Below, one piece after another: positions 24,601-35,075 of a stretch of 50,699 nt of DNA. The translations under genes and the position numbers were made by a program. The notes beneath the pieces were generated by a model, which saw only the letters and a list, made by a program, of their open reading frames with translations, did not search any database and was not told where the DNA came from. The stretch comes from Scytalidium lignicola (taxonomy: Eukaryota; Ascomycota; Leotiomycetes): NCBI GenBank assembly GCA_002812745.2, contig NCSJ02000312.1, forward strand, positions 1-50,699, read 5' to 3'. Positions within the stretch are counted from its first letter, which is position 1. Each line of letters begins with the position of its first letter.

Positions 24601-25620
24601 AGTCTTTTCAGATAGTTCAAAAAACAAGGCTACGGACAGTGTTGCTGGCAGTAGAGCAGTAGTTTATTAAAACGGATATCAAAGGGACCGAAAAGCCTTC
24701 TCCCTTAGCTGTAATGCCAAGGTCTTTGACGCTGAAGTTACAATAGCCCTTTGTAAAGCAAACATAGCCCTTAATTCCCCTTTTTCAAGGTATACTACTG
24801 ACCTCTAGATCTTTCTCGACAACCTCAAAGTTACAATGTGACTTCTTGCACCCTTGACAAGCTTATCACAAGCTATCTTTACAGAGTTCTGCGAAGTAGC
24901 CTGCAAATGGCCATTACAGCTCTGTTATCCTGGAGTTACTTCTGGATCAGTACAGGTCCAATGAGCCCCTGGACATCTAAATATCCCTAGCAACAAAGAG
25001 GCCAATCTAGCTGCCAAGGAGAAGGCCTTACTCCCCTTGCCGGCAATCATAATTTGTACTCTTGCATCCTTAAAGCAGATCCTACGGACAACCGCAAAGC
25101 AAGCTCTTATACAACTCTAGGCCTTCACAACTCTTGCAAACTATCAAGACCTAATGATAAGTTATATTTCATTAACAGACAAGCTTCAAATATTGTATAA
25201 TATCTTAGGCTATATACTTGTAACTTGCTCATAACATAAGGATTTTGCTGTATATTATAAGTAGTTTAATCATAAAAATGTAACTTTATTTTACTCTTAT
25301 AGACAGGTTAAATCATTATTCTACTTTTACTTTTACAAAAAGAGTATTATCCATAAAAGGATCTATAACTTGCTTATATCAAAGGTACTTCTATAATTAC
25401 TTAAGATTGTAAAAGGAGTTATAATACTAGTAAACTAGATTATAGAATCTAAATATTTTATAAAGATTTATTATTATTATAACAAAGAACATTACAGATT
25501 ATAAAAGCTATTAACAACTTATAAAGCTTTAAAAGCTTATTTGTAAACNTTTTTCTTTTTGTTTATATTATTATTTACTGTCTTATTTTCCTTTTATAAA
25601 ATTAAAAACAAATAAAAAGC
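21640..25620 (+). pseudogene. LINE ORF2 remnant: endonuclease, reverse transcriptase, RNase H
   Basis: Endonuclease: near 22141-22400 the translation MSNFNLHYLI...DYLSTSRQANTLIA and later ITSDHSPLF match the GDFNxHHxxW and SDHxP blocks of AP endonucleases. Reverse transcriptase: near 23150-23800 are IIPKLNKVNYS, RSY*PITLL, LPQGSLISSILFILYIALL and the active-site box. Motif A reads NIKSAFN (first Asn codon 23423) and motif C reads YTNN (Asn codons 23690 and 23693), so all three catalytic Asp codons have become Asn. RNase H: 24598-25020 contains VFSDSSKNKATDS, DAEVTIALC and APGHLNIPSNKEANL. Tens of stops and some frameshifts are present. Confidence 0.82.
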
Positions 25621-25898
25621 TAAGGAGAAATAAAATATCAAGTCAACAACAAGAAGGACTAATCACAAGCTGATGATAATTCTAATCATTCACAAGAGAT
25701 AACAAGCCAACAGCTGTAAAACTGTATAAATACAGTTGTTATTAAAAAGCTTTGTACTAGTAAACTAGATAGCACCCTAGAAAGCTTCCCCCTCTAGCGT
25801 CTTATAATCCATAGGGTTCTTCTAGGACATGTGTCTAGACATGTGCCTGCTAGACGTTAAATAGAAACACACATACACACACACACTTCAGTAGTATA

Positions 25899-26264
25899 TG
25901 TTTAAACTGGAACAATCATAGCGTCCGGTTCGCTGATTTCTTAGGCCCTGATGATTACAATTACTTTACAATATTAATGTTGTTAATATCCTTAGGCGTA
26001 CCTATACCACTATTGACAACGCGATTCTACTAACTCACCTCAAGTGTGTATATATTAATATCGAAGAAGGATTATAATAGCACATTTGTAAAAGATAAGA
26101 AATTTTATTTTAACTCTTAATTCATCTTGTAATGACAGAGAAAACTAAACCGAATGTTTGTGAATCCATCCTTCCAACCTTTAAAACGCTAAGAGTTATC
26201 CTGCATAATGTCATGATTGACGTCGGGGGTAAGCAGTAGTAATTTACACCACTAGTTAAACCCC
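25899..26264. other. intergenic, no gene seen
   Basis: DNA right of the LINE target duplication. Moderate AT content, no reading frame with recognisable content. Confidence 0.4.
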
Positions 26265-26454
26265 TTAGTTGCAGAATACAGACGCAAATGTGTCAGAGGA
26301 CAAAGTTCCAGAAGCTTCAAAGCACTGGTTGCCATTTGGTACAATGACGTTGTCGAAATTGGCGCAAGTAGAGTCAACCTGTGTAAAGATGATATTGCAA
26401 CCATCAGCAAGGTTAACGAATGCTGATGAAGGTTGATGAAGGCAGGAATTTCAC
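26265..26454 (-). pseudogene. fragment of a small secreted Cys-containing protein
   Basis: On the minus strand a 50-odd codon frame ends at TAA (26265-26267) and reads AFVNLADGCNIIFTQVDSTC, then a second part ending SSDTFASVFCN. It has four Cys residues and a balanced codon pattern unlike its surroundings. Just upstream in another frame, codons from 26454 read KFLPSSTFISI after a GTG where an ATG would be expected, like the start of a signal peptide. A TATATAAAG box lies close upstream. I read this as the two ends of a small secreted-protein gene with a lost start and a frame break. I do not recognise a family; the assignment is tentative. Confidence 0.3.
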
Positions 26455-27061
26455 CTCTTTATATAGCTAGAGAAGAAGGTCATTCAAATCTAATATCTAT
26501 TCTTAGCCTATTCTAAATTTGTAGTTTTATGCTAAAGTATAGTTGACATTATGCATTATACCACTCAGCTCTATAGCAAGTGAGATTAGATTAGCTAATG
26601 CATAAATATGTAGTTATTTATTATACTAGAATTCTTCACTGCCCATTATCTGACATCACTTGTCAGTGTTACAACGGCCCTCCTGGTTCTTCTTGGTCTG
26701 CTGCTAACTAATCAGATTCGAACTTGTTTTGTTTGAATACCGTTACACAATATTGATAGCTTATTCATCTTCTATGTCCAGAACCATGAATCTAATTTCT
26801 TCTAAACTCATAGCATTCTGATGCTTCTAGACGTCTGAAATCATGTATAGTCCTTATAGTAATCAATTGTTTAGAATTAAAATGCGATATGACTTCAAGA
26901 CTGCTATATGCTCATCTTAAGGTTGGAAACACAGTTAAGATCGACGTCCTTTCGACATAAAGGTCTCTTAATGTTTACGAAACTGAATACTAAATGCTAG
27001 ACCAATTCTGGCCCGTCCAAAACTAGGCTATATATATCCACCAATGATGTTTTCTATTGTG

Positions 27062-27807
27062 TCACTCATTACATTGAGTGCATAATGTATGCTGCTTTTT
27101 TCGCGTAAGGCCGAAGGGGATGATTACAGCATCCGCATTCGGTTCTCGAACCTCAAGCAAATATTTACATGTACTGTCATATTCCAAATCAGCCTGTTTT
27201 TTTGCGAAAAGAACTGCGAGGTTACCAGTTTCATGCTCAAGATAAGGAGTGCAACATCTGACCGCGGTGGAAACGGAGGCACGAGGAGATGATCATCAAA
27301 CCGTTGCTTAGAAATGACGGGCATCCAATTGTGGGCTGTCTCGAAAAAATGGGAACTGATTGTTTGCTGCTCACTCGGGCTCCCTAGCTGTTCGTCTACA
27401 AACCGGGGGAGAGGCAATCCAGTACGCGGTATCTCGAGTTGGTGGTGTTGGAACCCGTTTTGGTCTAAGAAGAAAGGTACCAGGAAAATGTCTCTGGCCA
27501 TCGGCACTCTTCCTCCTGGTGCAGCTGCGACGCTTGATTCGGACCTTGGATGGGAGCCATTACCCTGTTCATTAGGATAGCTGCAATCCAATATGTCCAC
27601 CGGACGGGAAGTAGAGCCCGTTGCTGTATGTCCGTCTCTTACTGTTCCAGACTCACGAGGTTACGGTAAAGGTCTATCATCCACTCCTTTTTACCGCGGT
27701 AGGATTTACATCGAACACAGGATGCATTCTGGGATCCTTCTGTCGCATTTTCGTTTGCGTATCTTGCAGGCGGAGCATACACTAGGTGACAGCTGACCAT
27801 CGGCCAT
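27062..27807 (-). pseudogene. Zn2Cys6 transcription factor, truncated and broken
   Basis: The minus-strand start (ATG 27807) encodes MADGQLSPSVCSACKIRKRK then CDRRIPECILC, five of the six zinc Cys of a fungal binuclear cluster. The sixth Cys is not in frame, although a neighbouring frame gives CVRCKSYRGKK. A possible intron (GTAAAT near 27700 to GATTGCAG near 27575) joins to a long open frame. Its SHFFETAHNWMPVISKQRF and PPRSDVALLILSMKL are the start of the fungal regulator middle-homology region. A further short piece with KYLLEVREPNADA is recognisable after 27190, then TGA at 27062. Most of the C-terminal regulatory domain is missing. It would have been a nuclear DNA-binding regulator; it is now a relic. 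Confidence 0.6.
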
Positions 27808-27936
27808 GCTTCTATTCCAACAATGGATAGAATGGTGCTGGCGGGCGGTGGGAGCGGGGAGCGAGAGGGTTGAGCGGCGGCATTTATGCCTGCCCAAGCG
27901 GGGTGCTGGTGTGCGCTTGGCGGCGTCACTCACCAA

Positions 27937-28307
27937 TCTGCCTGCTCGTGAATTACTAATCCCGCTACGAGTGGTTTGCTCTGCGTAGTTGCTGCATAAT
28001 GCAGGTTAGAAAAACGAACACGTAAATTCGGCGAACATGTCGGACCGAAGGATAGAAGGTCTAAGGGATTCTATTATCGCAGGTTTCAAGATGGATAGGT
28101 TCTGCTCCACTGCCCAAGTTGACCCTTTACTCATTAGGTGAGAAATGTAAACTGCTTCGAGTGTATAAATACCTACCTGTTGAAGAACATATCTCTCATA
28201 TAACTCTCGGAATATATTAGATACCGGGGAGTGCAAGTCAAAACTATAACTACGGCCATCTGTGTTCTTCCCATTGCACGCCAACAAGAGGTTTCTACTA
28301 TTCCACG
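27937..28307. other. intergenic between divergent relics
   Basis: Region between the minus-strand regulator relic and the plus-strand SDR relic, probably their old shared promoter. A 93-codon open frame on the minus strand (28006-28287) has no recognised motif, so I do not call it a gene. Confidence 0.35.
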
Positions 28308-29405
28308 ATGCCGTCAGATATGATCCCTATTCGCACCGGGCCTGGAACGGTAGGCTAGGGGATCCAAGGATATTCTTGACGCCCTTAATGCCCTCAATCT
28401 CAGCGGCAAGACAGTTCTAGTGACGGGCACAGCTAACGGACTTGGTACTGCGGTCAGCAAGGAACTGCTTAGTCGCAAGGCAGATCGACTCATAATGGGT
28501 GTGCGGTCTCTGTCGCGGGGAGAAGAGCTCAAAACACGTTTGCTGAGCGACCCCCAGATTAAGGCTGCCAACCCACACGCTAAGGTTGACGTTCTCCATC
28601 TTGAGATGGAGGATTTCAAGAGTGTAGTGGCATTTGCAAACCGTGGGAAGGAGATCACACTAGTCCTTGACGTAGCAATCATGAATGCGGGCGTCGGAGG
28701 TCTTGACTGGAGTGTTTCTATCTCTGGTCATGAGAAAATGTTCCAAGTTAATCTGTTGTCACCGTTCCTTCCAGCGATTAAGCTCGTTCCCTTGCTAGAG
28801 AGAACAGCGAACACCAATGGTCGGCCAAGCCGGTTAATCATAGTCGGTAGTTGGACACAGTTCTCAAATTCGCATTCAAAAGTGCCTATGCCTATTGAAG
28901 GGGGGGTAATCAAGCATTTTGACGATAAATCCAAGTTTGACGGCACTCTCCGTTATCCAGACACACAGCTTCTAACCACCATGCTTGTGAAAGAACTTGG
29001 AACTCAAGTGAACAAGAAGCTGGTTGTCATCGTTGAGCCCACGCCCCCATGGACACCAACCAACTGGGGCTCAAATTATCCAGAAGGGGATAGTCAGGAT
29101 TTTGCCAAGAAAATGGTGCAGGAAATTGGTTTGCCGTTGGAGGACGCCGTTATGACATACATATATATATGCTATCTTTGCCAACGATGGGGCACATGGT
29201 CAGTTCTTAGATGACAATATGATTGCGCCGTAAGTCAAGAGCTCCCGTAGAGGAAGTAATCTACAAGCTAACTACAATCTGCAGACGTGCTCCATTTGTA
29301 GAGAGTCCTGAGAGTCAGTCCTTGCAACAAGCTTTGTGGCAAGAGCTTGTGGAGGAGTACAAAAGAGTAGATCCTGAACTTGGATCTCTTCAAATATTAC
29401 AGTAA
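28308..29405 (+). pseudogene. short-chain dehydrogenase/reductase (SDR), frameshifted
   Basis: NAD(P)-dependent oxidoreductase of the SDR superfamily, substrate unknown. ATG 28308 starts MPSDMIPIRTGPGTVG and hits TAG after 16 codons. One base later the frame continues ARGSKDILDALNALNLSGK into the cofactor motif TGTANGLG. The NAG motif (IMNAG) and the catalytic-type Ser (IIVGSWTQF) are present. The YxxxK box reads YPDTQ, so the catalytic Lys is replaced by Gln. Near 29158-29172 an (AT)n run shifts the frame; the other frame continues YAIFANDGAHGQFLDDN to a clean intron (29230-29284, branch GCTAAC) and a last exon ending at TAA 29405. With two frame breaks and a lost active-site residue the gene is almost certainly dead. 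Confidence 0.8.
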
Positions 29406-30614
29406 CCAATTCAAGAAAAAGGCACAATATCTGTCTAGATAGTAAAACATAGTTTTCGAATTTTTGAAACTTAGGCTAGAGAAGAACTCAATTAACTAAA
29501 TAAAGGTTCATTGTCTTATATTTATATTATTTAGTAGTTTAATAAGATTCTACTCTATAATTGTAAACTCAATCCTATTACAGTTGATAGCTGGGATAAC
29601 ACAACATATCGTTGAGCTTTCTTGCACTGTGCGCTTACAGGAACTCTCATAGTTGCCAGCACCTTTTACAAAACTCCCGGCGCTCCAGATAGATGCTCTA
29701 TGGTGTAAGAACTTAACATCACTATCGATTTGGCTACAACTAACTTTACGGAGAGTACAGTGTTAAGATTCAAGATTCTGGCTGATGTAAAATAGAGTAT
29801 TGCATATCAAGGATTTATAACTCCTGTTCATTTAAGTATATACTTATTTAGTTGATGCTTGAAAACATATTGTTAAAATTCAAAAGCATATGATGGTACG
29901 ATAAAGTGATTGACACGGCACCGGCGCCAGCATCAATTTATCGTCATCAGCAAAGGACTGTGATACAGTCTCGTGGATGCGATCTGTATGATTCTGAAGA
30001 TCGAATTATTTGTAGTCACGACAAAGTAGACTAGCTGTAAAGTAGCTAATTCGCAAATAGCCCATATTCACCGTTAGGCCAAAACATATATTTGCTCAAC
30101 ACTAAGTAAGAACTGAACTTCCTTTGCTATAAGTTGATTAATTTCGATATAACACACATCAAATGATTAGAAAAATATCAATTCAAGATCTATTAGTGAT
30201 AATTTAGTGTTTTAACTTTATCGGCATTAAGGAAGTAATATCAAGCTGTGGCTAGTACTACATTTGTAAGAAGTAATATAAATTCTATGCAGTCCTTCAG
30301 TAACATATAGAAAAACTACGTTAGAAATATGAATCCCCTAACTTTTATTAAGATGAAGCAAAAGTAAGTTGTTCTAAGAAGTAGCAGATTGTCGTGGTAT
30401 ATACTATAAGAATAAATAATTAACAAGATTATTTAATCAAAATTAGAGAACAATATATATACGTTGTAGGTTGACTATATACGGCTTAAAGATTGAATAT
30501 ATACAGCTTGAATTTCCTCCTCTGACTTTCACTTCAACTTTGCCCTCTTCAGCCAGTCCCATTCGTGTGGAAAACTGAGATTAGCACCAAATTTCCCTTT
30601 ATTTTTGGCCTTTT
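29406..30614. other. intergenic, no gene seen
   Basis: About 1.2 kb, moderately AT-rich, with short frames only. No transposon or RNA-gene features found. Confidence 0.45.
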
Positions 30615-31598
30615 CTATTGGTATACTTTCACCGAGTTAATTGACCAATATCCCTGACCAAACGCACCACCGTTTTGAGCAACATAATCAACACAGGTGT
30701 CGGCAAGGGCTGCACAGCTTCCGCTCCAGGAGTTTCCTGCCCAGTCACCGCAGAAGGTTGTATCGAAAACAATGTTCTCGTTTTGGAAATGAGCATCGAT
30801 ATCGCAACCTGATCCTCCGTTGAAGGCTACGGTTGGCAGCCCCCAGTCAGTGGTGACTGGGGCGTCGTTTTGGATATCTTGTGGAATGGCGTTGCGCGGG
30901 AAGAACCACACGTATATTCCAGAACTCGCCCATTGCATAGCATACACGCCGCCCCCATTGCCGTTAAATGAGTCACCATACGCGTTGGTGGCTGAGGTGG
31001 AGACTGCACAGCCATTATTGCCGTTACCGGAATTGCAATCTTCATTCAGCAGAGTAGTCCCTGGCTGAGAGCCAGCGGTATTGACGATACAGCCAGAAGA
31101 GGTGTGAAGGGTGATTTGGTCTGTCCCTGCTAGATTGACACCCTCTATGACATCAATTTCTCCGGAACTTGGCCAGTTAGGTCCAAAAAGCCACCATGCG
31201 GGCCATATGCCACAGAGATCACCAGGCATGTGTGCAATGTCTGCGATAAAGAGACCATGGGTGTAAGCCTTGTTTGATGAGACACGAACCGAAGCTCGTC
31301 CATTAGGAGGTTTATAGGACGTAGTATCAACGCCAAGATAAACCTGGTTATTGTTGGTGTTAATGAGACCTTGTGACTGGGCATTGGACTGGGACTGGTA
31401 GTCAACATATCCATGGGTAGGGTCAGCTCCAGTGTAGAAATTAAACTCCGAGAAGAAATTTCCAGCATTGTAATTATCGACCAATGCATATGCTCTGGCT
31501 TCTATTATGCTCCAATTCGACAGGTTTGCAGGGTGTGCGCTTACACCTGGAAGGCAGAATACAGCGGCGAGGGCCAGCAGAAGTGAATTTGAAGCCAT
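30615..31598 (-). CDS. secreted GH16 endo-1,3(4)-beta-glucanase-like enzyme
   Basis: Glycoside hydrolase family 16 enzyme expected to cut beta-1,3(4)- or beta-1,3-glucan in the cell wall or in plant material outside the cell. It is a single exon of 327 residues. I prefer ATG 31598 because it gives a clean signal peptide (MASNSLLLALAAVFCLPGVSA, residues 1-21); an upstream in-frame ATG at 31658 would add 20 residues before it. The catalytic motif GEIDVIEG spans residues 146-153, with Glu147 as nucleophile and Glu152 as acid/base by family rule. Other GH16 pieces are GIWPAWWLFGPNWPSSGEID and the end GYWSINSVKVYQ. Several Cys in the C-terminal third (GCDIDAH, TFCGDW, SGSCAALADTC) suggest disulfides. 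No stops or odd composition; it appears functional. Confidence 0.93.
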   Translation of the reverse strand: MASNSLLLALAAVFCLPGVSAHPANLSNWSIIEARAYALVDNYNAGNFFSEFNFYTGADPTHGYVDYQSQSNAQSQGLINTNNNQVYLGVDTTSYKPPNGRASVRVSSNKAYTHGLFIADIAHMPGDLCGIWPAWWLFGPNWPSSGEIDVIEGVNLAGTDQITLHTSSGCIVNTAGSQPGTTLLNEDCNSGNGNNGCAVSTSATNAYGDSFNGNGGGVYAMQWASSGIYVWFFPRNAIPQDIQNDAPVTTDWGLPTVAFNGGSGCDIDAHFQNENIVFDTTFCGDWAGNSWSGSCAALADTCVDYVAQNGGAFGQGYWSINSVKVYQ

Positions 31599-33048
31599 GA
31601 CCGATAAGATGCTAAACAATTGAGCTGATATATACAAGGCTTGTAGAAAGAAGATCACACTTATTTACAACTGTAGACAAAAGATGATACCGATATTTAT
31701 TTCCATTTCTCTGCCGCACACATATTTATATTAGAATAAAGAGAGTGCCACTTTTCATAGCCTGCAGGAAAGGAATAGCACCGGGAGCCCCTTTACAATC
31801 CATGTACATAATTCGCAAGACATTTATTAAATAGCAGGGGCTGTAATAAGATTCTTACGGGGGCTTTTGCTACAAAGATCTAACACATGCCTCTAGATGG
31901 GCTATGGTCTAAATGAATTTATGCAACGTAACAATTTGTGAACTACTTCGGAGGCTGTGTTATCAAAGAGGCAGCTTAAAGTTAGTTAGGAGCCATTAGC
32001 CCCTGGGAACCTTCACTCGGCCGACTAATTCTTAGTGGTGGGGGTGGGCGTTCATCTGTTCATGAACATATCGTCCCAAGTTTTTGTGGGTGTGTTAATA
32101 TATTTAACCTTGCTCCTGAATTAAGGGCCGAAATCAGCACCTGTCCCCTGTAACGTACCATAAGAAGATAGGGATTTGACGGCAATGGAACCGCTTTCAG
32201 TTCGGAGCAAGAGCCTCGATGAATAAAATCGGCCTTGCCGGGTCTTAATGCGACGTTCTACGCCTCGAAGAGTCAAAGACAGTTAGAGGCTCTAACTCCT
32301 TAGATATGCACCCGAAACAAAGCTTAACTACGGTGAATTTTCCGGCAATGAACCTAAAAGTAGCCTATAAGCCGACATTTATTAATGCTACCATCCTGAC
32401 CACCGGAGATAACACGTGCACGAGCAACTGTTAAGCAGCTTATAACCCTTTCTCTTTATCTAACTTCGGAAGATTACTTGCTGTTGAACGCTTACATCCC
32501 TAGCTCCACTTTTGACAAGCCTGTACGGCCGCAAAGTTGTTAATTTTTACAATATGCAATGCCGGAGAGCCTAACGAAGCAAAGTAGAATACAATTTGAA
32601 AGAGGTGAGGGACCCAAGCCCGTTACTGTAAATGGATAAAGTGCTTTGAAATTACGAAAAAAGCTATGCGAAAGACAACGGGGTTGCCGCTGTAGCCGAA
32701 AGTTAAAGGCCTACTGGCAACTTCTTTAAGTCTAGTAGACATCTGAAGATACACGCTATACGGTCACGGTTAGATTATATTTATCTACGGTTGTAAAAAA
32801 AAAATACCAGATTCAACAAATTTATCNTTTTTTTTTAAAGTATCCGATTGCTACCGCTGACTGAAATAAATTGACTACAGATCACTGGGTTTATTAAAGG
32901 AGCTTTCTTAGGCTCAAAAGATTACTGTAGGAGAGCTAGCTATAATGATTAGGATGCATACTTTACCCATCTGCCGGATTATCAACATGTTGTAAGCGCA
33001 ATTTTCATAAAAGAATTAATGAAACTCTCGTGCGAACTAAGGCAGTAG
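31599..33048. other. intergenic, upstream of the GH16 gene
   Basis: The promoter of the GH16 gene (minus strand) followed by unassigned DNA with stops in all frames. A poly-T run with an N (32827) lies near 32821-32836. Confidence 0.4.
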
Positions 33049-33336
33049 ATACTAGACGGCGACACTGACGGCGACAACAATGGTATCCTTAGATTCTCCG
33101 CAATCCACGTGTATACAGATCTAGAAATATTCGGCGAGATCTTCGGTCATCCAGTTTACTCTACTAAATCCACAAGCTTGGCTGCATTAATTAGGTCTAC
33201 TTTGCCTCCGATTCGGGCTGCCATCAAAGAAGCTAACGCAATGTACCGTTCGCCGAAGCTAAAAGCAAGATTGTCTGATCGTGGGTGGCTATTGGAGTAC
33301 ACCAATCAAAGTTTAACNTTTTCATTAACAATATAG
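33049..33336 (+). other. unidentified coding-like open stretch
   Basis: An open frame with ordinary, non-repetitive amino-acid usage, starting after TAG near 33040. It reads DGDTDGDNNGILRFSAIHVY, then DLEIFGEIFGHPVYSTKS, and later IKEANAMYRSPKLKARLSDR, ending near an N at 33318 and a TAG. It has no in-frame ATG near its left end and no clear splice partner. The composition is more protein-like than the surroundings, so it may be an exon or a gene fragment. I do not recognise the family. Confidence 0.25.
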
Positions 33337-34599
33337 TTTATAAATTGCACAATACCAGTGTAAACTACGAAAATCCCACTGAAAATAATGAAAAGTTCTG
33401 AAGTTACAAGCGGCCATGAATGACTGTTTACCCATAATAGAAGTGGACTGCGAGAATATTTGTAGCCTTCAAATGATAAAAATTACTCTTGAATAGATAT
33501 TGTACGAACGAAATATAACTATAAAAGACTAACCTCACGCTAAGATTATAAGTGAGAACCAAAATATTTTATATAATCCAGTTGGAGGTACATTTAAGCT
33601 CGCGGAACTTTAACGCACGTAATCCTCGAGGCAATACGGTATGAAAAAGGTTAGGAGGCAGACCATTTACACCAACTGCGATGATCTCACTCTTGGGATT
33701 AGGTGTTCACACTGATGGCGATCAGTGTTCAACTTTAGTTAGGGTTAAACCGCTTTTTTCACTATGNAAAAAAGTCTTGTAGAATTTGGCATTTGAGAAG
33801 CTATGAGATATGAATTACGAAATCAAAAGTAACGCCACACCATTCAATTCTCACGGCATCCCAAGCCGTACTTTATTATTGACCTTGGGCTCATGACGTA
33901 CACGTGTGTTCCTGGTATTTATTAGAATGGCTTGATAATAAATCTGCTGTCTTCGAATCGGATCGATTGCAAGCTTGCTATCTCATTTTATCTTGCGCGA
34001 TTAACTAGCATAGCTATATAGCTTAATGTAAGTGCAAGGGTCCACGATTAAACCCTACGTCAATATGCTTGATATTATAATAACAAGAGTGTAATTCTAC
34101 TACGGCTCTAGAAGACAACAATCAGCATTTATATGAGGTGCTTGGCTTTATGGAGTCCTGTGAGACTGAGAATTATTTAAACGAGGATGGTGTCTTGTTG
34201 CAATTTTTGAACTAATATTGACTTGTATCTTCCTTAGGATAATATAACTTTCATTTTTGCTTCCTCTTCCGTTCTGTGATCTCTTAACAGTTTCAGATGC
34301 ATCTGTATCCTCTTTACTCAAGATCTCGAGTTCGTCGAAAGATGCGTTTCTGCAACTATCAGACTACAATCTTTCCGCACAACTAGCGCACAGTTGATAT
34401 CGGCCTCTGCAGCTTCTTCTTCGAACTTACTTCTCTTATAGTATGATTAAATAATCACTCGAGGAGATATTATATATCTATATAGTATAAAACTACTATC
34501 GAAGACATGCCCATGAGTAATGATGATCAAAGGATTGTTTTCACCACCAGGAATCCTTGCTCGATTAAGAAAACTACAGCTGAAAATCAAACATCTTGA
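33337..34599. other. intergenic, no gene seen
   Basis: Moderately AT-rich with many stops. No gene, RNA or repeat assignment. Confidence 0.4.
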
Positions 34600-34662
34600 C
34601 AAATGAGTCAAATATCTGATAATATTTTTACAAAAGCTTTCACTAAACTGAAAACTTAGTTT
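34600..34662 (+). mobile_element. tiny copia pol relic
   Basis: A short frame reads MSQISDNIFTKAFTKLKT then stop. It resembles the ADIFTKALPK segment near the C terminus of copia pol. Just upstream in another frame is IKHLDK, recalling the TKHIDxRYH block that precedes it in intact elements. Only about 60 bp are recognisable, without LTRs. Low confidence. Confidence 0.3.
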
Positions 34663-35075
34663 ATATAACTAAATATATAAGCTTTTTACATAGTAAGCTA
34701 CTTCATATCATTTGCTGTTGCCTTGTAAATCACATACGACGACTAGAGATTTCCGTTGCCCGTTCAGTTTCGTTAGAACACACGAGAACAGCTTTTGTGG
34801 TGGTGGCGATTAATTTAAATGGTTACACATTTAGTCATCTTCATCATTCACTTGTTACTGGCTGCCAGCTCTACTTATCCAGTAGCTCACGTCGTTCACG
34901 ATTCCCAGTCCCTCTGCCATTGGCTAACTGTATTGTGCCCCAGGCTGCTGTAATGTTAGCTCAGGATATGCTTTTGATGACGTTTATACGATATCACCTA
35001 ATATTTGGTTAGAATGGACTTCGTAAAATAATAATTCCTCTGGTCGCAAATCACCAGATATTGAACAGATTTATT

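Larger units (their letters stand above)
20073..25884 (+). mobile_element. near-full-length Tad1/I-like LINE, copy 2 (RIP-inactivated)
   Basis: A 5.8-kb non-LTR element with a ~140-bp 5' UTR, ORF1 (Gag-like), ORF2 with apurinic endonuclease, reverse transcriptase and RNase H, a 3' UTR and an (AC)n tail. It is flanked by ACTTCAGTAGTATA(C) at 20058-20072 and 25885-25898, so the 5' end looks complete. The first ~900 bp are lightly mutated; the middle and 3' parts carry many TAA/TAG stops and lost catalytic residues. The mutations are C-to-T and G-to-A. The presence of RNase H and the endonuclease type place it in the I/Tad1 group of fungal LINEs. It cannot move on its own. Confidence 0.9.

Noticed and set aside
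19304..25884. The ~755-bp direct repeats at both ends could be LTRs
   Set aside because: They end in an (AC)n tail, lack TG...CA ends, contain the LINE ORF2 tail, and each is bounded by the same 13-15 bp duplication. This fits two LINE insertions, not one LTR element.
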